64,000 nt of DNA, from the NCBI RefSeq assembly GCF_002176815.1, contig NZ_CP021648.1:3756001-3820000 (forward strand), read 5' to 3'. The translations under genes were made by a program, and so were the position numbers. The stretch's first letter is position 1; the number at the start of each line of letters is the position of its first letter. Shown here piece by piece: positions 45,859 through 54,376 of the stretch. Under the pieces are notes generated by a model. The model searched no databases. It was given only the letters and a program-made list of their open reading frames with translations, and was not told the origin of the DNA. The stretch is from Acidovorax sp. T1 (lineage in GTDB: Bacteria; Pseudomonadota; Gammaproteobacteria; Burkholderiales; Burkholderiaceae_C).

Positions 45859-47298
45859 ATGAAAACTGCCCTGAACTACATCGATGGCATATGGTGCCCG
45901 GCTTCGGCCGAGCGCACCGGTGCTTGTATCAATCCCGCGACCGGCGAGCCCGCTGCACATTACGTCAATGCGACGTTGCCGGAGATCGAGGCGGCCATTG
46001 CGGGCGCGCGACACTGCTTTGAGTCCAGCACCTGGTCCAGCCAGCCTAAGCTTCGCTCGGACGTTCTGCGGCTCTTTGCCGATCGCCTTGAGGCACGCAA
46101 AGACGAGATTGTGGATACGCTCGTTGAGCTGAACGGCAAACTGCGACGCGAGGCTGAAGGCGAGGTATTGGCTGGCATCTCCGAACTGCGCTACTACGCG
46201 GGCTTGGCGCGCAATCTATTCGGTCGGATGCTCGAAATTGAGCCACAGATCTATTCGATGATTGAACGCGAGGCGATCGGTGTGGCGGCGATCATCGTTC
46301 CCTGGAACGCACCCGTCACGCTCCTCGTGAGATCCCTGGCGCCTGCGCTTTCCGCCGGGTGCGCGGTGGTGATCAAGGCCGCGCACCAGACAGCTCTGGT
46401 GCACGCCATGGTGATGGAGTGCTTGGTGCAGGATACGAGACTGCCCCGTGGCCTTGTTCAGTCTTTTGTCGAAGACGGCGCAGACGGTGCCAAGCTGCTG
46501 TGCGCCCATGTCGAAGTCGACGTGATCAGTTTCACCGGCTCGACCCAGGTGGGCAAGCTGATCGCTGGTTCGACCGCCAAGAATCTGACCCGGTTGTCGC
46601 TGGAACTCGGTGGCAAGGCGCCAGCCATTGTGCTCCCGGACGCCAGCGTTGCCGATGCGGTACGGGGCATTGTGCCGGGCGCCTGCGTGATGGCGGGGCA
46701 GATGTGCACGGCCATCAGCCGGGTGCTGGTCCATGAGTCCATCGCTGAAGGCTTCAAGGCGGCACTCGTGGAGGGCCTCAGGCAGGTCCGTGTCGGCCCG
46801 GGACAACTCGCTGCTTCATCGATGGGGGCATTGATCGACAGGCGCAATCAGCAACGCTTGCTGGATGAGGTGCAGTCTGCGCGCGAGACCTGCGAAGTGT
46901 TGCTGGCTGGGACTGTTCCCCAGGACCTGCCACGTGCGGGTGCGTTTCTCACGCCCTCACTGATCGCCACGCAGGATCTGCAGAGCCATTTTGTGCAGGA
47001 CGAAATCTTTGGACCGGTGATCACGCTGGAGACATTCAGCGATGACGAGGATGCCCTGACCCGCGCCAACGCGACCCGTTATGGCCTGGCGTCGTCGATC
47101 TGGACGAATGACTTCAAGCGAGCCCGGCAAATCGCTCGGCGCCTGAAGTTCGGCAATGTCTGGATCAACGCGCACAACCGACTTTTTGCCGAAGTCGAAA
47201 CCGGCGGTTACCGCGAGAGTGGTCTTGGGCGTCTGCATGGCGTCGATGGCCTGAGCGATTTTCTGGAAACCAAGCACGTCTACATGCCGTGCGCCTGA
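45859..47298 (+). CDS. aldehyde dehydrogenase family protein
   Basis: This 479-residue NAD(P)-linked aldehyde dehydrogenase has the nucleotide site IIVPWNAPVTLLVRSLAPALSAG and VISFTGSTQVGK, the catalytic Glu in LELGGKAPAIVL and catalytic Cys283 in CVMAGQMCTAISRVLV. The substrate-binding residues are unlike those of PchA, so it is a different subfamily. It lies 151 bases after the reductase gene on the same strand and probably oxidises an aldehyde formed from the P450 product. The start MKTALNYIDG has an RBS-like gagaaa upstream; an upstream ATG is weaker. Confidence 0.9.
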   Translation: MKTALNYIDGIWCPASAERTGACINPATGEPAAHYVNATLPEIEAAIAGARHCFESSTWSSQPKLRSDVLRLFADRLEARKDEIVDTLVELNGKLRREAEGEVLAGISELRYYAGLARNLFGRMLEIEPQIYSMIEREAIGVAAIIVPWNAPVTLLVRSLAPALSAGCAVVIKAAHQTALVHAMVMECLVQDTRLPRGLVQSFVEDGADGAKLLCAHVEVDVISFTGSTQVGKLIAGSTAKNLTRLSLELGGKAPAIVLPDASVADAVRGIVPGACVMAGQMCTAISRVLVHESIAEGFKAALVEGLRQVRVGPGQLAASSMGALIDRRNQQRLLDEVQSARETCEVLLAGTVPQDLPRAGAFLTPSLIATQDLQSHFVQDEIFGPVITLETFSDDEDALTRANATRYGLASSIWTNDFKRARQIARRLKFGNVWINAHNRLFAEVETGGYRESGLGRLHGVDGLSDFLETKHVYMPCA

Positions 47299-47309
47299 GG
47301 AAAAGAAGA

Positions 47310-48083
47310 ATGGCAGTTGATATTCAAACGGATAAGAGCCAAGCGGTGGTCATTGTCACCGGTGGAGCAAGAGGCATCGGAAACGCGTTCGCGCGACGAC
47401 TCGCAGAGGATGGCTACCACGTTGCCATCATGGATCTGCAGGGCGCACAAGAGGCCGCGGAACAGATTCGACGCGAGGGCGGGCTCGCGGATGGCTACAA
47501 CGCCAATGTCGTTGATGCTGCGGACTGGGACCGTGTTCTTGGACAGGTCGGCATATCAGGCAAGCGGTTGCACGGGTTGGTGAACAACGCTGCCTTGTTT
47601 GCCAGTCTGGAAATGCAGCCCTTCGAGAAGGTGGAAAAGCAGGAATGGATGCGTGTCATGGAGGTGAACACTTTCGGTCCGTTTCTCGCGATCCAGAAAG
47701 TTGCGCCGATTCTGACCAAGGGTGGTGGGGGCGCGATCGTGAATGTGGCTTCGACATCGCCGCTCAAAGGCGTGACCGGCATGCTGCACTACGTTTGCAG
47801 CAAAGGCGCCGTCATTGCGATGACCCGCAGCCTTGCCCGTGAGCTCGGCGACCGGTCCATCACCGTGAATGCGGTGGCACCGGGGTTCACTTTGAGCGAG
47901 GGCATTCTTCAAAACAAGGAGCACGTCGAAAAGTTTCGCGATCTGGGCAAGAACGGCCGGGCTCTGAAACGCGACCAGCTGCCAGAGGATTTGCAGGGAG
48001 CTGTCAGTTTTCTCATCAATCGAGATGCATCTTTCATCACGGGCCAGACAATCATCGTCGATGGCGGTGCGCATTTCGGCTGA
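47310..48083 (+). CDS. short-chain dehydrogenase/reductase
   Basis: This 257-residue classical SDR has the nucleotide motif TGGARGIG at residues 17-24, LVNNAAL in the NAG position, Ser in NVASTSPLKGV, and Tyr161-x3-Lys165 (YVCSK). The C-terminus ITGQTIIVDGGAHFG is typical. It probably oxidises an alcohol made by the P450 to the aldehyde used by the neighbouring dehydrogenase, but a ketoreductase role is possible. It starts 11 bases after the dehydrogenase stop, so they are co-transcribed. Confidence 0.9.
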   Translation: MAVDIQTDKSQAVVIVTGGARGIGNAFARRLAEDGYHVAIMDLQGAQEAAEQIRREGGLADGYNANVVDAADWDRVLGQVGISGKRLHGLVNNAALFASLEMQPFEKVEKQEWMRVMEVNTFGPFLAIQKVAPILTKGGGGAIVNVASTSPLKGVTGMLHYVCSKGAVIAMTRSLARELGDRSITVNAVAPGFTLSEGILQNKEHVEKFRDLGKNGRALKRDQLPEDLQGAVSFLINRDASFITGQTIIVDGGAHFG

Positions 48084-48113
48084 ATTTCTTAGTCGTTAAC
48101 AGGAGACATTTCT

Positions 48114-49091
48114 ATGAAAAAATTATTCTTTAAGATTCTCTGCCTCTTTGCCGTGCAGGGCTTCATGCTCGAAGCTGTCCATGCACAGGCATACCCGTCC
48201 AGGTCTGTGCGGATCGTGACGTCGTTCTCTGCCGGCTCCGGTCCCGACGCCATGCTGCGCATGGTCTCCGACAAGCTGGCCAAGCTTTGGGGGCAACCCG
48301 TCATTATCGACAATAAGCCGGGTGCGAGTGGTTTTATTGCAATCTCAGAGGCGCGCCGTAGTGGTGTTGATGGCTACACGCTCCTGCATATGGATGGTCT
48401 GAATTTGACGGCTATTCCACATATGTACAAGAAGCTCCCCTATAACGCGGAGACAGACATTGAACCCATCAGCCCCATCCACGGCAGCTACTTCTTTGTA
48501 ACTGTCTCAGCTGACTCCCCCTGGAACAGCATGACCGACCTTATAAAGGCGGCCAAGTCCGACCCGGGTGCTATAAGTTACGGTTCTTGGCAGATTGGCA
48601 GTGTTGCTCATCTTTTTTCCGCAGCTTTGGAGGCTGGAACCGGAACCAAAATGATGCATGTGCCGTACAAGGAAAACTCGCAGCTCTACACAGGTGTTGC
48701 CCGGCAAGAGGTTACTTGGGCATTCGGATCGATTGCGAGCGCAGGCCCCCTTGTGAAGGCAGGTCGACTCAAATTCTTGGCCATCGCCGGGCCTGCCCGT
48801 GAAAGCGCATATCCTCAAGTGCCAACTGTGGCGGAGGCGGGTGGCCCAGCTGGTTTCGAGGCCAGAGGGTGGGTCGGCCTCTTTGCCCCCAAGGGGGTTC
48901 CCATGCCCATTGCAGAGAAGATTTCGGCGGATCTGACACGTGTTGTGAACGAGCCGGAACTGAAGGCAAAAATGACCGAGCTTGGCTACGATCCAATGCC
49001 CAGCAAGCCTGCTGAAACCAGGGCGTTGGTGGCCACCCAGTCCAAGGCGTTCAAGGTAGTCGTGACGCGCAGTGCGGTCACGCTCGATTGA
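48114..49091 (+). CDS. Bug/TctC family tripartite tricarboxylate transporter receptor
   Basis: This 325-residue periplasmic solute receptor has a signal peptide (KKLFFKILCLFAVQGFMLEAVHA). It then follows the Bug pattern: AYPSRSVRIVTSFSAGSGPDAMLRMVSDKLAKLWGQPVIIDNKPGAS near the start, and MHVPYKENSQLYTGVARQEV. The family binds carboxylates and aromatic acids; here the likely ligand is the pathway substrate or product. No TctA/TctB membrane partners are visible. An IS1182 element lies 43 bases downstream and may have separated later genes. Confidence 0.9.
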   Translation: MKKLFFKILCLFAVQGFMLEAVHAQAYPSRSVRIVTSFSAGSGPDAMLRMVSDKLAKLWGQPVIIDNKPGASGFIAISEARRSGVDGYTLLHMDGLNLTAIPHMYKKLPYNAETDIEPISPIHGSYFFVTVSADSPWNSMTDLIKAAKSDPGAISYGSWQIGSVAHLFSAALEAGTGTKMMHVPYKENSQLYTGVARQEVTWAFGSIASAGPLVKAGRLKFLAIAGPARESAYPQVPTVAEAGGPAGFEARGWVGLFAPKGVPMPIAEKISADLTRVVNEPELKAKMTELGYDPMPSKPAETRALVATQSKAFKVVVTRSAVTLD

Positions 49092-49134
49092 ATTGCTGCG
49101 CGCTGGAGCGCAAGTCGTTGGCTCTTCTTCCTAG

Positions 49135-50680
49135 GAGTCTGAGCGGCAGAAGCTTTTTGGTTTTCCGCACATACGTTTTTGCACCTGCCGGCTGCGCAGA
49201 GCGCCGGCACCGCATTGCGAGGCCGTGGGAACGGCCCTGAACCAACACGCTCAGCGTGTCGCAAGCAGGCAAGCCACACCTGGGCCTGCCGCTTTGACCT
49301 TCAGCGGGCACGCAAGACGTTCATGCGCCGCAGATTCAGCGCCAGGCACACGAGCTTGAACTCGGCTTTGACCTTCTCCAATCCCCGCAAGCTGAACTGC
49401 CTGAACCCCAGCACGTTCTTAATCCACCCGTTGGGCGCCTCCACGATCCACTTGCGCTTGCGGTAGGCCGCCTGGCCTTCAGGCGTCTTCAGCCTGGCAT
49501 CCATCTCTGCGGTGCGTGGGTAGCGTTCGGCATCAACCTGTAGCCCCTGCTTGCCTTCGCGTCCCAGTGCCACGATCAGCTCGCTCGGACTGCCCTTGAG
49601 TTGCTCGAACACCGCCTCCGAACGGAATCCCGCATCGGCCAGCACCTGCCGGGCGTCGTCACCCAGGTTCGCCTTCACCGCCTCCAGGAGCTCGGGCAGG
49701 CGCTCACTGTCGCCAGCGTTGTGCGTCAGCTCGGCTGCCACCACGATCTGCGCCGTCTCATCCACCGCCGTATGCGCGTTGTAGCCATAGTCGTAGCCAC
49801 CTCCGGCACGCTTCATGATCCGGCTGTCCGTGTCGGTGAAGCTCTCCTGGGCGCTGTCCTTGGGCACGCCGAAGTCGCGCTTGTAGCGCCCGCCTTTGGG
49901 CTTGCCGTCCTTGTCGCGCGGCTTGCGTTCATCGTCCTTGCTGCGGCCACGTGCTTCATCGGCCTCCTGCTGACGCTTCTCCAGCCGCAGCTTGGCCTCG
50001 CTGATGGCCTTGAGACGGTCTTCCCGGCGCTTGATCTCCCCGGGCAGGTCTACCTCGGGCTCGTTCTTCTCCAGGTCGTCGGAGGCCCTGGCGCGGTTGA
50101 GCAGCCCGTCGATCTGCGCCTTGAGTTCAGCCTCGGCTTTGACCATGCGCTCATAGCTCATGGCCTTGTGGCGGCTGGCGTTGGCCTTGAGCTTGGTGCC
50201 ATCCACTGCCACCGTGCCCAACTTGACCAGGCCGCACTCGCGTGCCAGACGCACGACCTGCACGAACAGGGCCGCCAATTCTTGCAAGTGCAGCGCGCGG
50301 AAGTCAGACAGCGTGCGGTGCGCGGGATAGTTCTCTGCCGCCAGCACGCGCAGGGCCACGTCTTCGTGCAGCTTGGCGGTGAGCTTGCGCGAACTGAAGG
50401 TGCCCGTGGCGTAGCCGTAGATCAGCACCTTGACCATCATGGCCGGGTGGAACGGTTGGTTGCGCGGCCCGCCCTTGGCGTATCGCGCATGGAACGCGCT
50501 CAGGTCCAGGCTGTCGACGCTGTCGCTGATGAAGTACGCCAGGTGCCCTTCGGGCAACCAGTCTTGCAGGGCGTCTGGCAGCAGGCGTTGTTGTTGCGGT
50601 GCATAGGGCAGGTAACTTGCAGGCATGCCTGTAATTTACCAAGCCTTTGCGCTCTCAGCGGCCTTCTGCCGCGCAGACTC
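49135..50680 (-). mobile_element. IS1182-type insertion sequence with CTAG on both sides
   Basis: The element is 1546 bases. Both ends carry GAGTCTGNGCGGCAGAAG as inverted repeat: left GAGTCTGAGCGGCAGAAG, right read inward GAGTCTGCGCGGCAGAAG. CTAG stands immediately outside both ends (49131-49134 and 50681-50684), as a four-base target duplication. The inner sequence holds one transposase gene that looks intact, so the element may still be active. Confidence 0.88.
49301..50626 (-). CDS. IS1182/IS5-type transposase
   Basis: This 441-residue DDE transposase has an N-terminal domain with FHARYAKGGPRNQPFHPAMMVKVLIYGYATGTFSSRKL, first Asp in GTVAVDGTKLKANAS, a charged coiled-coil region (residues 165-235) with repeated Glu/Lys/Arg, second Asp in VLADAGFRSE, and Glu in RKWIVEAPNGWIKNVLGFRQF. 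The frame is whole. The highly charged inserted stretch is usual for the IS1182 group. Confidence 0.93.
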   Translation of the reverse strand: MPASYLPYAPQQQRLLPDALQDWLPEGHLAYFISDSVDSLDLSAFHARYAKGGPRNQPFHPAMMVKVLIYGYATGTFSSRKLTAKLHEDVALRVLAAENYPAHRTLSDFRALHLQELAALFVQVVRLARECGLVKLGTVAVDGTKLKANASRHKAMSYERMVKAEAELKAQIDGLLNRARASDDLEKNEPEVDLPGEIKRREDRLKAISEAKLRLEKRQQEADEARGRSKDDERKPRDKDGKPKGGRYKRDFGVPKDSAQESFTDTDSRIMKRAGGGYDYGYNAHTAVDETAQIVVAAELTHNAGDSERLPELLEAVKANLGDDARQVLADAGFRSEAVFEQLKGSPSELIVALGREGKQGLQVDAERYPRTAEMDARLKTPEGQAAYRKRKWIVEAPNGWIKNVLGFRQFSLRGLEKVKAEFKLVCLALNLRRMNVLRAR

Positions 50681-50790
50681 CTAGGGGCAGTCCAGTCGTG
50701 GATCACCGCGGAACCGGGCCAGGACAGCAGTGTGAGCACCACCAGCCCCAAGCGCGTCGGCGCGAAGGCCAGTACATGCTCGGGACCGTC

Positions 50791-50945
50791 ATGCCGCAAG
50801 TAGCTGCACGCCCAGTTCGTCCTCCAGATCGCGCACGGCACGCGAGAGCGGCGTCTGATCGATGTGGATGCGCTCGGCCGCCCGCGTAAAGTTCAGCTCT
50901 TCCGCTACTGCGATGAAATAGCGCAACTGGCGTCGCTCAATTATC
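50791..50945 (-). pseudogene. LysR-type regulator, N-terminal HTH fragment
   Basis: Read on the minus strand, the frame gives [40 protein letters not shown] and [11 protein letters not shown], then a stop. That is a near-perfect LysR HTH. The start codon is not a standard one (an ATT/ATA run), and everything after residue 50 is missing, with unrelated sequence up to the IS1182 end at 50684. It is a remnant, perhaps of the original regulator of the neighbouring genes. Confidence 0.8.
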
Positions 50946-50985
50946 CCGGCTACCGGCCGGCGTTAGCTGCATTTCGTTGCGGTCC

Positions 50986-52620
50986 TCATGCCAAGGCCTC
51001 CATATCGGTCACGGATTTCGAGACGGCGCGCGCCAAGACCTGCATAGCGGTTCGTGTCGACACAATTTCCTCCTGACTGGTCCACGCAACGAACCCGTCC
51101 GGCCTAACCAGTACCCACCTGGAGGCATACCGCTCTGCACCCGCGCCCGGTGCCAACACTATCAGCTTCAACGACACCGCCAGTGCAGCAGCAGCTTCGC
51201 TGAATGCACGCGCATCCGCCCCCGATGGCCCAACGCACAGCACAGTGAAGTCCGCGCCCAACTTCTCGAAAACGTTGCCGCCGTCGGCCAACGGCGCTGG
51301 CGGCAGGTGATGCCCCGCCCGCGCTTCGAACCGATGCTCCCCGACGACGCTGCAGATGCCGTGCGGCCCACCCCAAACGATCGGAGAGCCCTCGTAGTTC
51401 GGCTCGAACGCATGGACCTCGCCGATCGCTCCGCGCGCCCGCGCTTGCCATGCTGACTCGAAGCCAGTGCGATCTGCCTCAGGATCGAAAGCATCAAGGA
51501 ACTGACGATCTCTTTCGATCGACTTCGCAATAAAATCGTGCACAGTTGACGCGAATACTGGCCTGCGCTCGGCATCGTAGGAATCAAGCAGTGCATCGCC
51601 ATCTCGTTTCTGAACCACGGCTGCAAGCTTCCAGGCCAGATTGCGGGCATCCTCGAATCCGGAATTGACACCGTAGCCACCATAGGGCGGATGGCTGTGA
51701 GCAGCATCGCCCGCGATGAAAACCCGGCCCGCGCGATAGCTGTCGGCAACGGCGAATCGCAGATCCCAAAAACCGATGTGCTCGAACTCCACTTCAAACT
51801 TGGCACCAACGGCTTCGTGCAAAAAAGCACGGAAGTCGAAGTTGTTCTCGGTCGTCCCAAGGGGAACTGGCGCGTGGAAAAACCAAGTCTGCCCGAGATC
51901 GACGCGACCCAGAAATTTCCAGTAGCCCTTGAGCTCCGGTTGAAGAACGTTGTAGTAGGATTTTCCAGGAAAGCGCTCCAGCAATGCATGCAACTCGGGT
52001 GAGCGGAACACCAACAGAACCATGAGCCGATCATGGTCTGTGCGCGTCTGCGTGAGCCCGACCTGCTCTCGGACAAGCGATCGGCTGCCATCACAACCAA
52101 CCGCATACGCCGCCCGCAAAGTCTTTCGTTCCGTTCCGTCGCGCTCCGCAAGTTCGACCGTCACGCCTTCAGCGTCCTGCGACACTGCTTCCGCGCTCCA
52201 TCCATACATGGTCCGCACCTTTGGCAGTTCCGCTGCACGGCTGCGCAACACCGCCTCGGTAGCGTACTGAGGCAGCCGCTCGTTGGCTGCGTAGTAGTAG
52301 GGCTGGACGAGATCGCGCTGGAGCCAGTCGTAAGAGTACGGTCCAAGCAACGTCCCGTAGGCAGTCAAGCCACCGATGCCGTACTCAGGCGGGATCGTGC
52401 GAGCAGCCCGCAACTGCCGCTCCGCACCCCAGGCATGGAAATGCTCCATCGTCCTTTGGGTCAGGTTCTGGCCTTTTGGAATGGGCTGGGGCTGCAAATA
52501 CCGCTCTACCACGACGCAGCGCACGCCGCGCTGACCAAGATCGATGGCCAGGCCCATGCCGACGGGTCCTCCGCCAACGATCACAACCTCGGTCTCGTCC
52601 ACGCACTGAATGCTGTTCAT
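50986..52620 (-). CDS. FAD-dependent aromatic monooxygenase (group A, PHBH fold)
   Basis: This 544-residue flavoprotein has the Rossmann motif VIVGGGPVGMGLAIDLGQRG at the start and the DG motif AVGCDGSRSLVREQVG. The GD motif is RVFIAGDAAHSHPPYGGYGVNSGFEDARNLAWKLA, where the His-Pro region closes the flavin site. The length and C-terminal thioredoxin-like part (about residues 430-544) resemble MhpA and phenol hydroxylase/2,4-dichlorophenol monooxygenase enzymes. It likely hydroxylates a phenolic ring using NAD(P)H and O2. The substrate is unknown. It is divergent from a LysR gene 160 bases away. Confidence 0.92.
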   Translation of the reverse strand: MNSIQCVDETEVVIVGGGPVGMGLAIDLGQRGVRCVVVERYLQPQPIPKGQNLTQRTMEHFHAWGAERQLRAARTIPPEYGIGGLTAYGTLLGPYSYDWLQRDLVQPYYYAANERLPQYATEAVLRSRAAELPKVRTMYGWSAEAVSQDAEGVTVELAERDGTERKTLRAAYAVGCDGSRSLVREQVGLTQTRTDHDRLMVLLVFRSPELHALLERFPGKSYYNVLQPELKGYWKFLGRVDLGQTWFFHAPVPLGTTENNFDFRAFLHEAVGAKFEVEFEHIGFWDLRFAVADSYRAGRVFIAGDAAHSHPPYGGYGVNSGFEDARNLAWKLAAVVQKRDGDALLDSYDAERRPVFASTVHDFIAKSIERDRQFLDAFDPEADRTGFESAWQARARGAIGEVHAFEPNYEGSPIVWGGPHGICSVVGEHRFEARAGHHLPPAPLADGGNVFEKLGADFTVLCVGPSGADARAFSEAAAALAVSLKLIVLAPGAGAERYASRWVLVRPDGFVAWTSQEEIVSTRTAMQVLARAVSKSVTDMEALA

Positions 52621-52780
52621 TTCACCTTCTCCGATTTAGCGATAAAGCGCTGACTCAGCGCCGCTCTCGCAACACACACCCCGCTTGCGCGGGCCATATT
52701 CCATGCAGACTTCACTCTTTGTCTCCTTGGCGTTTTGGATTAGAGTTGATGGTCAACAATCAATCAAACGGAACATACTG

Positions 52781-53704
52781 ATGCATCCATCGGAAAAACT
52801 GATGCATGTGAGCAGCCGCCAACTGCAGGCCTTTCTCGAGGTCGCTCGACTCCGGAGCTTCTCCAAGGCAGCCGAGCAAATCCCCATGTCCCAATCAGGC
52901 ATGAGCATGCTGATAAAGGATCTGGAAGACCAGATGGGCGCTCGTTTGTTCGACCGCAGCCCGAGATCCGTTATGCTCACGGACGCTGGCCGTCAGCTCC
53001 TCCCTGTGGCCCAACGGATCGTCCAGGACCTGAGAGGTCTGGGATCGACGATCGAAGGATCTGAAGCGGCTACTCGGTCGCGCCTGGACGTAGCGGCGAC
53101 TCCCATGGTGACGATGAGCCTTTTGCCAGACGTCGTGAGGGAGTTCACCGATTCGCACCCTCATGTCAGCACCACTATCGCGGATGTCGACGTCAATACC
53201 GTCAGGCAGCGTGTTCTGGACGGTGAAGCGGATATCGGCCTGGGTTTCTTCGTCAAACCGGCAGTTGGTCTGTTGCGTCAGCCTCTGTGCCGATTTCGTC
53301 TGATGTGCATCAGTCCACCAGCACCCACCAACAGCCGCCGCCGATCATCACGAGGCTGGTCCAGTCTGCGTGATCTCCCGTTGATCGGTCTACCGCCGGA
53401 TAACCCGATCCAATCGCTGGTGGAAACCCATCTCACCCGGATCGGGCATGTCCATGGAAAGTGCCAAACGGCTCACTTCATTGGCACACTGATCGCCATG
53501 ACGCGTGCGGGTCTGGGTCATGCCGTTATCCCCTCATTCGCCATCGAGGAATGCAAGCGGCACGGTCTGCAGATCAGCATGCTGATAGATCCGGTGGTGT
53601 ACCTGGACCTCTATCTGGTTTCACGCCGAGGAATTCAACCTAAGCCCACCACACTGGATTTTTCTGCTCGCCTGAAGACAGCGGCAACGAAACTAGCCAA
53701 GTAG
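52781..53704 (+). CDS. LysR family transcriptional regulator, divergent from the monooxygenase
   Basis: This 307-residue regulator has an N-terminal HTH (SSRQLQAFLEVARLRSFSKAAEQIPMSQSGMSMLIKDLEDQMGARLFDRSPRSVMLT) and a substrate-binding domain from about residue 90. The sequence PAPTNSRRRSSRGWSSLRDLPL in the middle reads unusually Arg/Ser-rich, possibly two compensating frameshifts. It probably controls the divergent monooxygenase gene. The start could also be the second ATG seven codons later (MHVSSRQL). The open frame begins further upstream without family similarity. Confidence 0.86.
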   Translation: MHPSEKLMHVSSRQLQAFLEVARLRSFSKAAEQIPMSQSGMSMLIKDLEDQMGARLFDRSPRSVMLTDAGRQLLPVAQRIVQDLRGLGSTIEGSEAATRSRLDVAATPMVTMSLLPDVVREFTDSHPHVSTTIADVDVNTVRQRVLDGEADIGLGFFVKPAVGLLRQPLCRFRLMCISPPAPTNSRRRSSRGWSSLRDLPLIGLPPDNPIQSLVETHLTRIGHVHGKCQTAHFIGTLIAMTRAGLGHAVIPSFAIEECKRHGLQISMLIDPVVYLDLYLVSRRGIQPKPTTLDFSARLKTAATKLAK

Positions 53705-53945
53705 AAAGATCATTCGAAGCTCGGCCAGCTTCTGATGGTCGCTCCTGCCTTTCGAGAACGCCCAAGCGACACCTCTGCCGCGGCATTGGAACATCCAGCA
53801 ATGTCAGTGCTTCGCTTGCTCCGCAAGCCGTCGATGAATTCACCGGCAGCTGCCGAGCAAGCTCTTATCGCTCAGGCAGACACCTGCATGGTTCCATGTG
53901 GGAAAAGGAACGGCTCAACAGGATTTTGAGCAATGGTTGCACAGG
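53705..53945. other. gap downstream of the LysR gene
   Basis: No gene supported. The frames here (for example MVAPAFRERPSDTSAAALEH) are short and show no family pattern. Confidence 0.4.
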
Positions 53946-54232
53946 TCAGAAAGGCTTGACCACAGTGACTCGAAATAGGTTGCCAGCCGGTTCAGCCCCA
54001 GACCCACCGCGGACGCTGAACTCCTTGTAGAACGCACCCTTCAGAAAGACTCCTGCCGCCGCAACGGGGTAGTTCACCTCCAAGCCGACAGCATGGCGTT
54101 GGGAATTGCCTTGACTCACCTGCGCGCCTGAGTCGTTGCCCAATTGCCATTGGCTGTAACCCACCACGCCCAGCGAATACTGCCCGAAGTTTTTTCCAAC
54201 GCCCCATTCCATCGACAATTGATCGCCAGGAC
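53946..54232 (-). pseudogene. C-terminal half of an outer-membrane MetA-pathway-type protein, split by IS21
   Basis: Minus-strand frame: RGPGDQLSMEWGVGKNFGQ, QYSLGVVGYSQWQLGNDSGA, then YPVAAAGVFLKGAFYKEFSV and a C-terminal NLFRVTVVKPF with final Phe, typical of outer-membrane beta-barrels. It is the end of a phenol-degradation MetA/SphA-type protein (PF13557-like) whose start lies at 56836-57462. Removing the IS21 element and one copy of the 8-base duplication joins the parts in frame (HGRKASGVRPGDQLSMEW). Confidence 0.85.
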
Positions 54233-54376
54233 CCCTGATGGCCACCCAAATTCCCCCGTCTATGGCCACCTCAAACTCCCCCACCTGAACTGATCGGGGA
54301 TAGGGGTTTAACGCCGGCGTCGTCGGCACCTGTTGGCAGGACATTGATCCAGTCTTCCCCGAGGGAAGGCCAAGGA

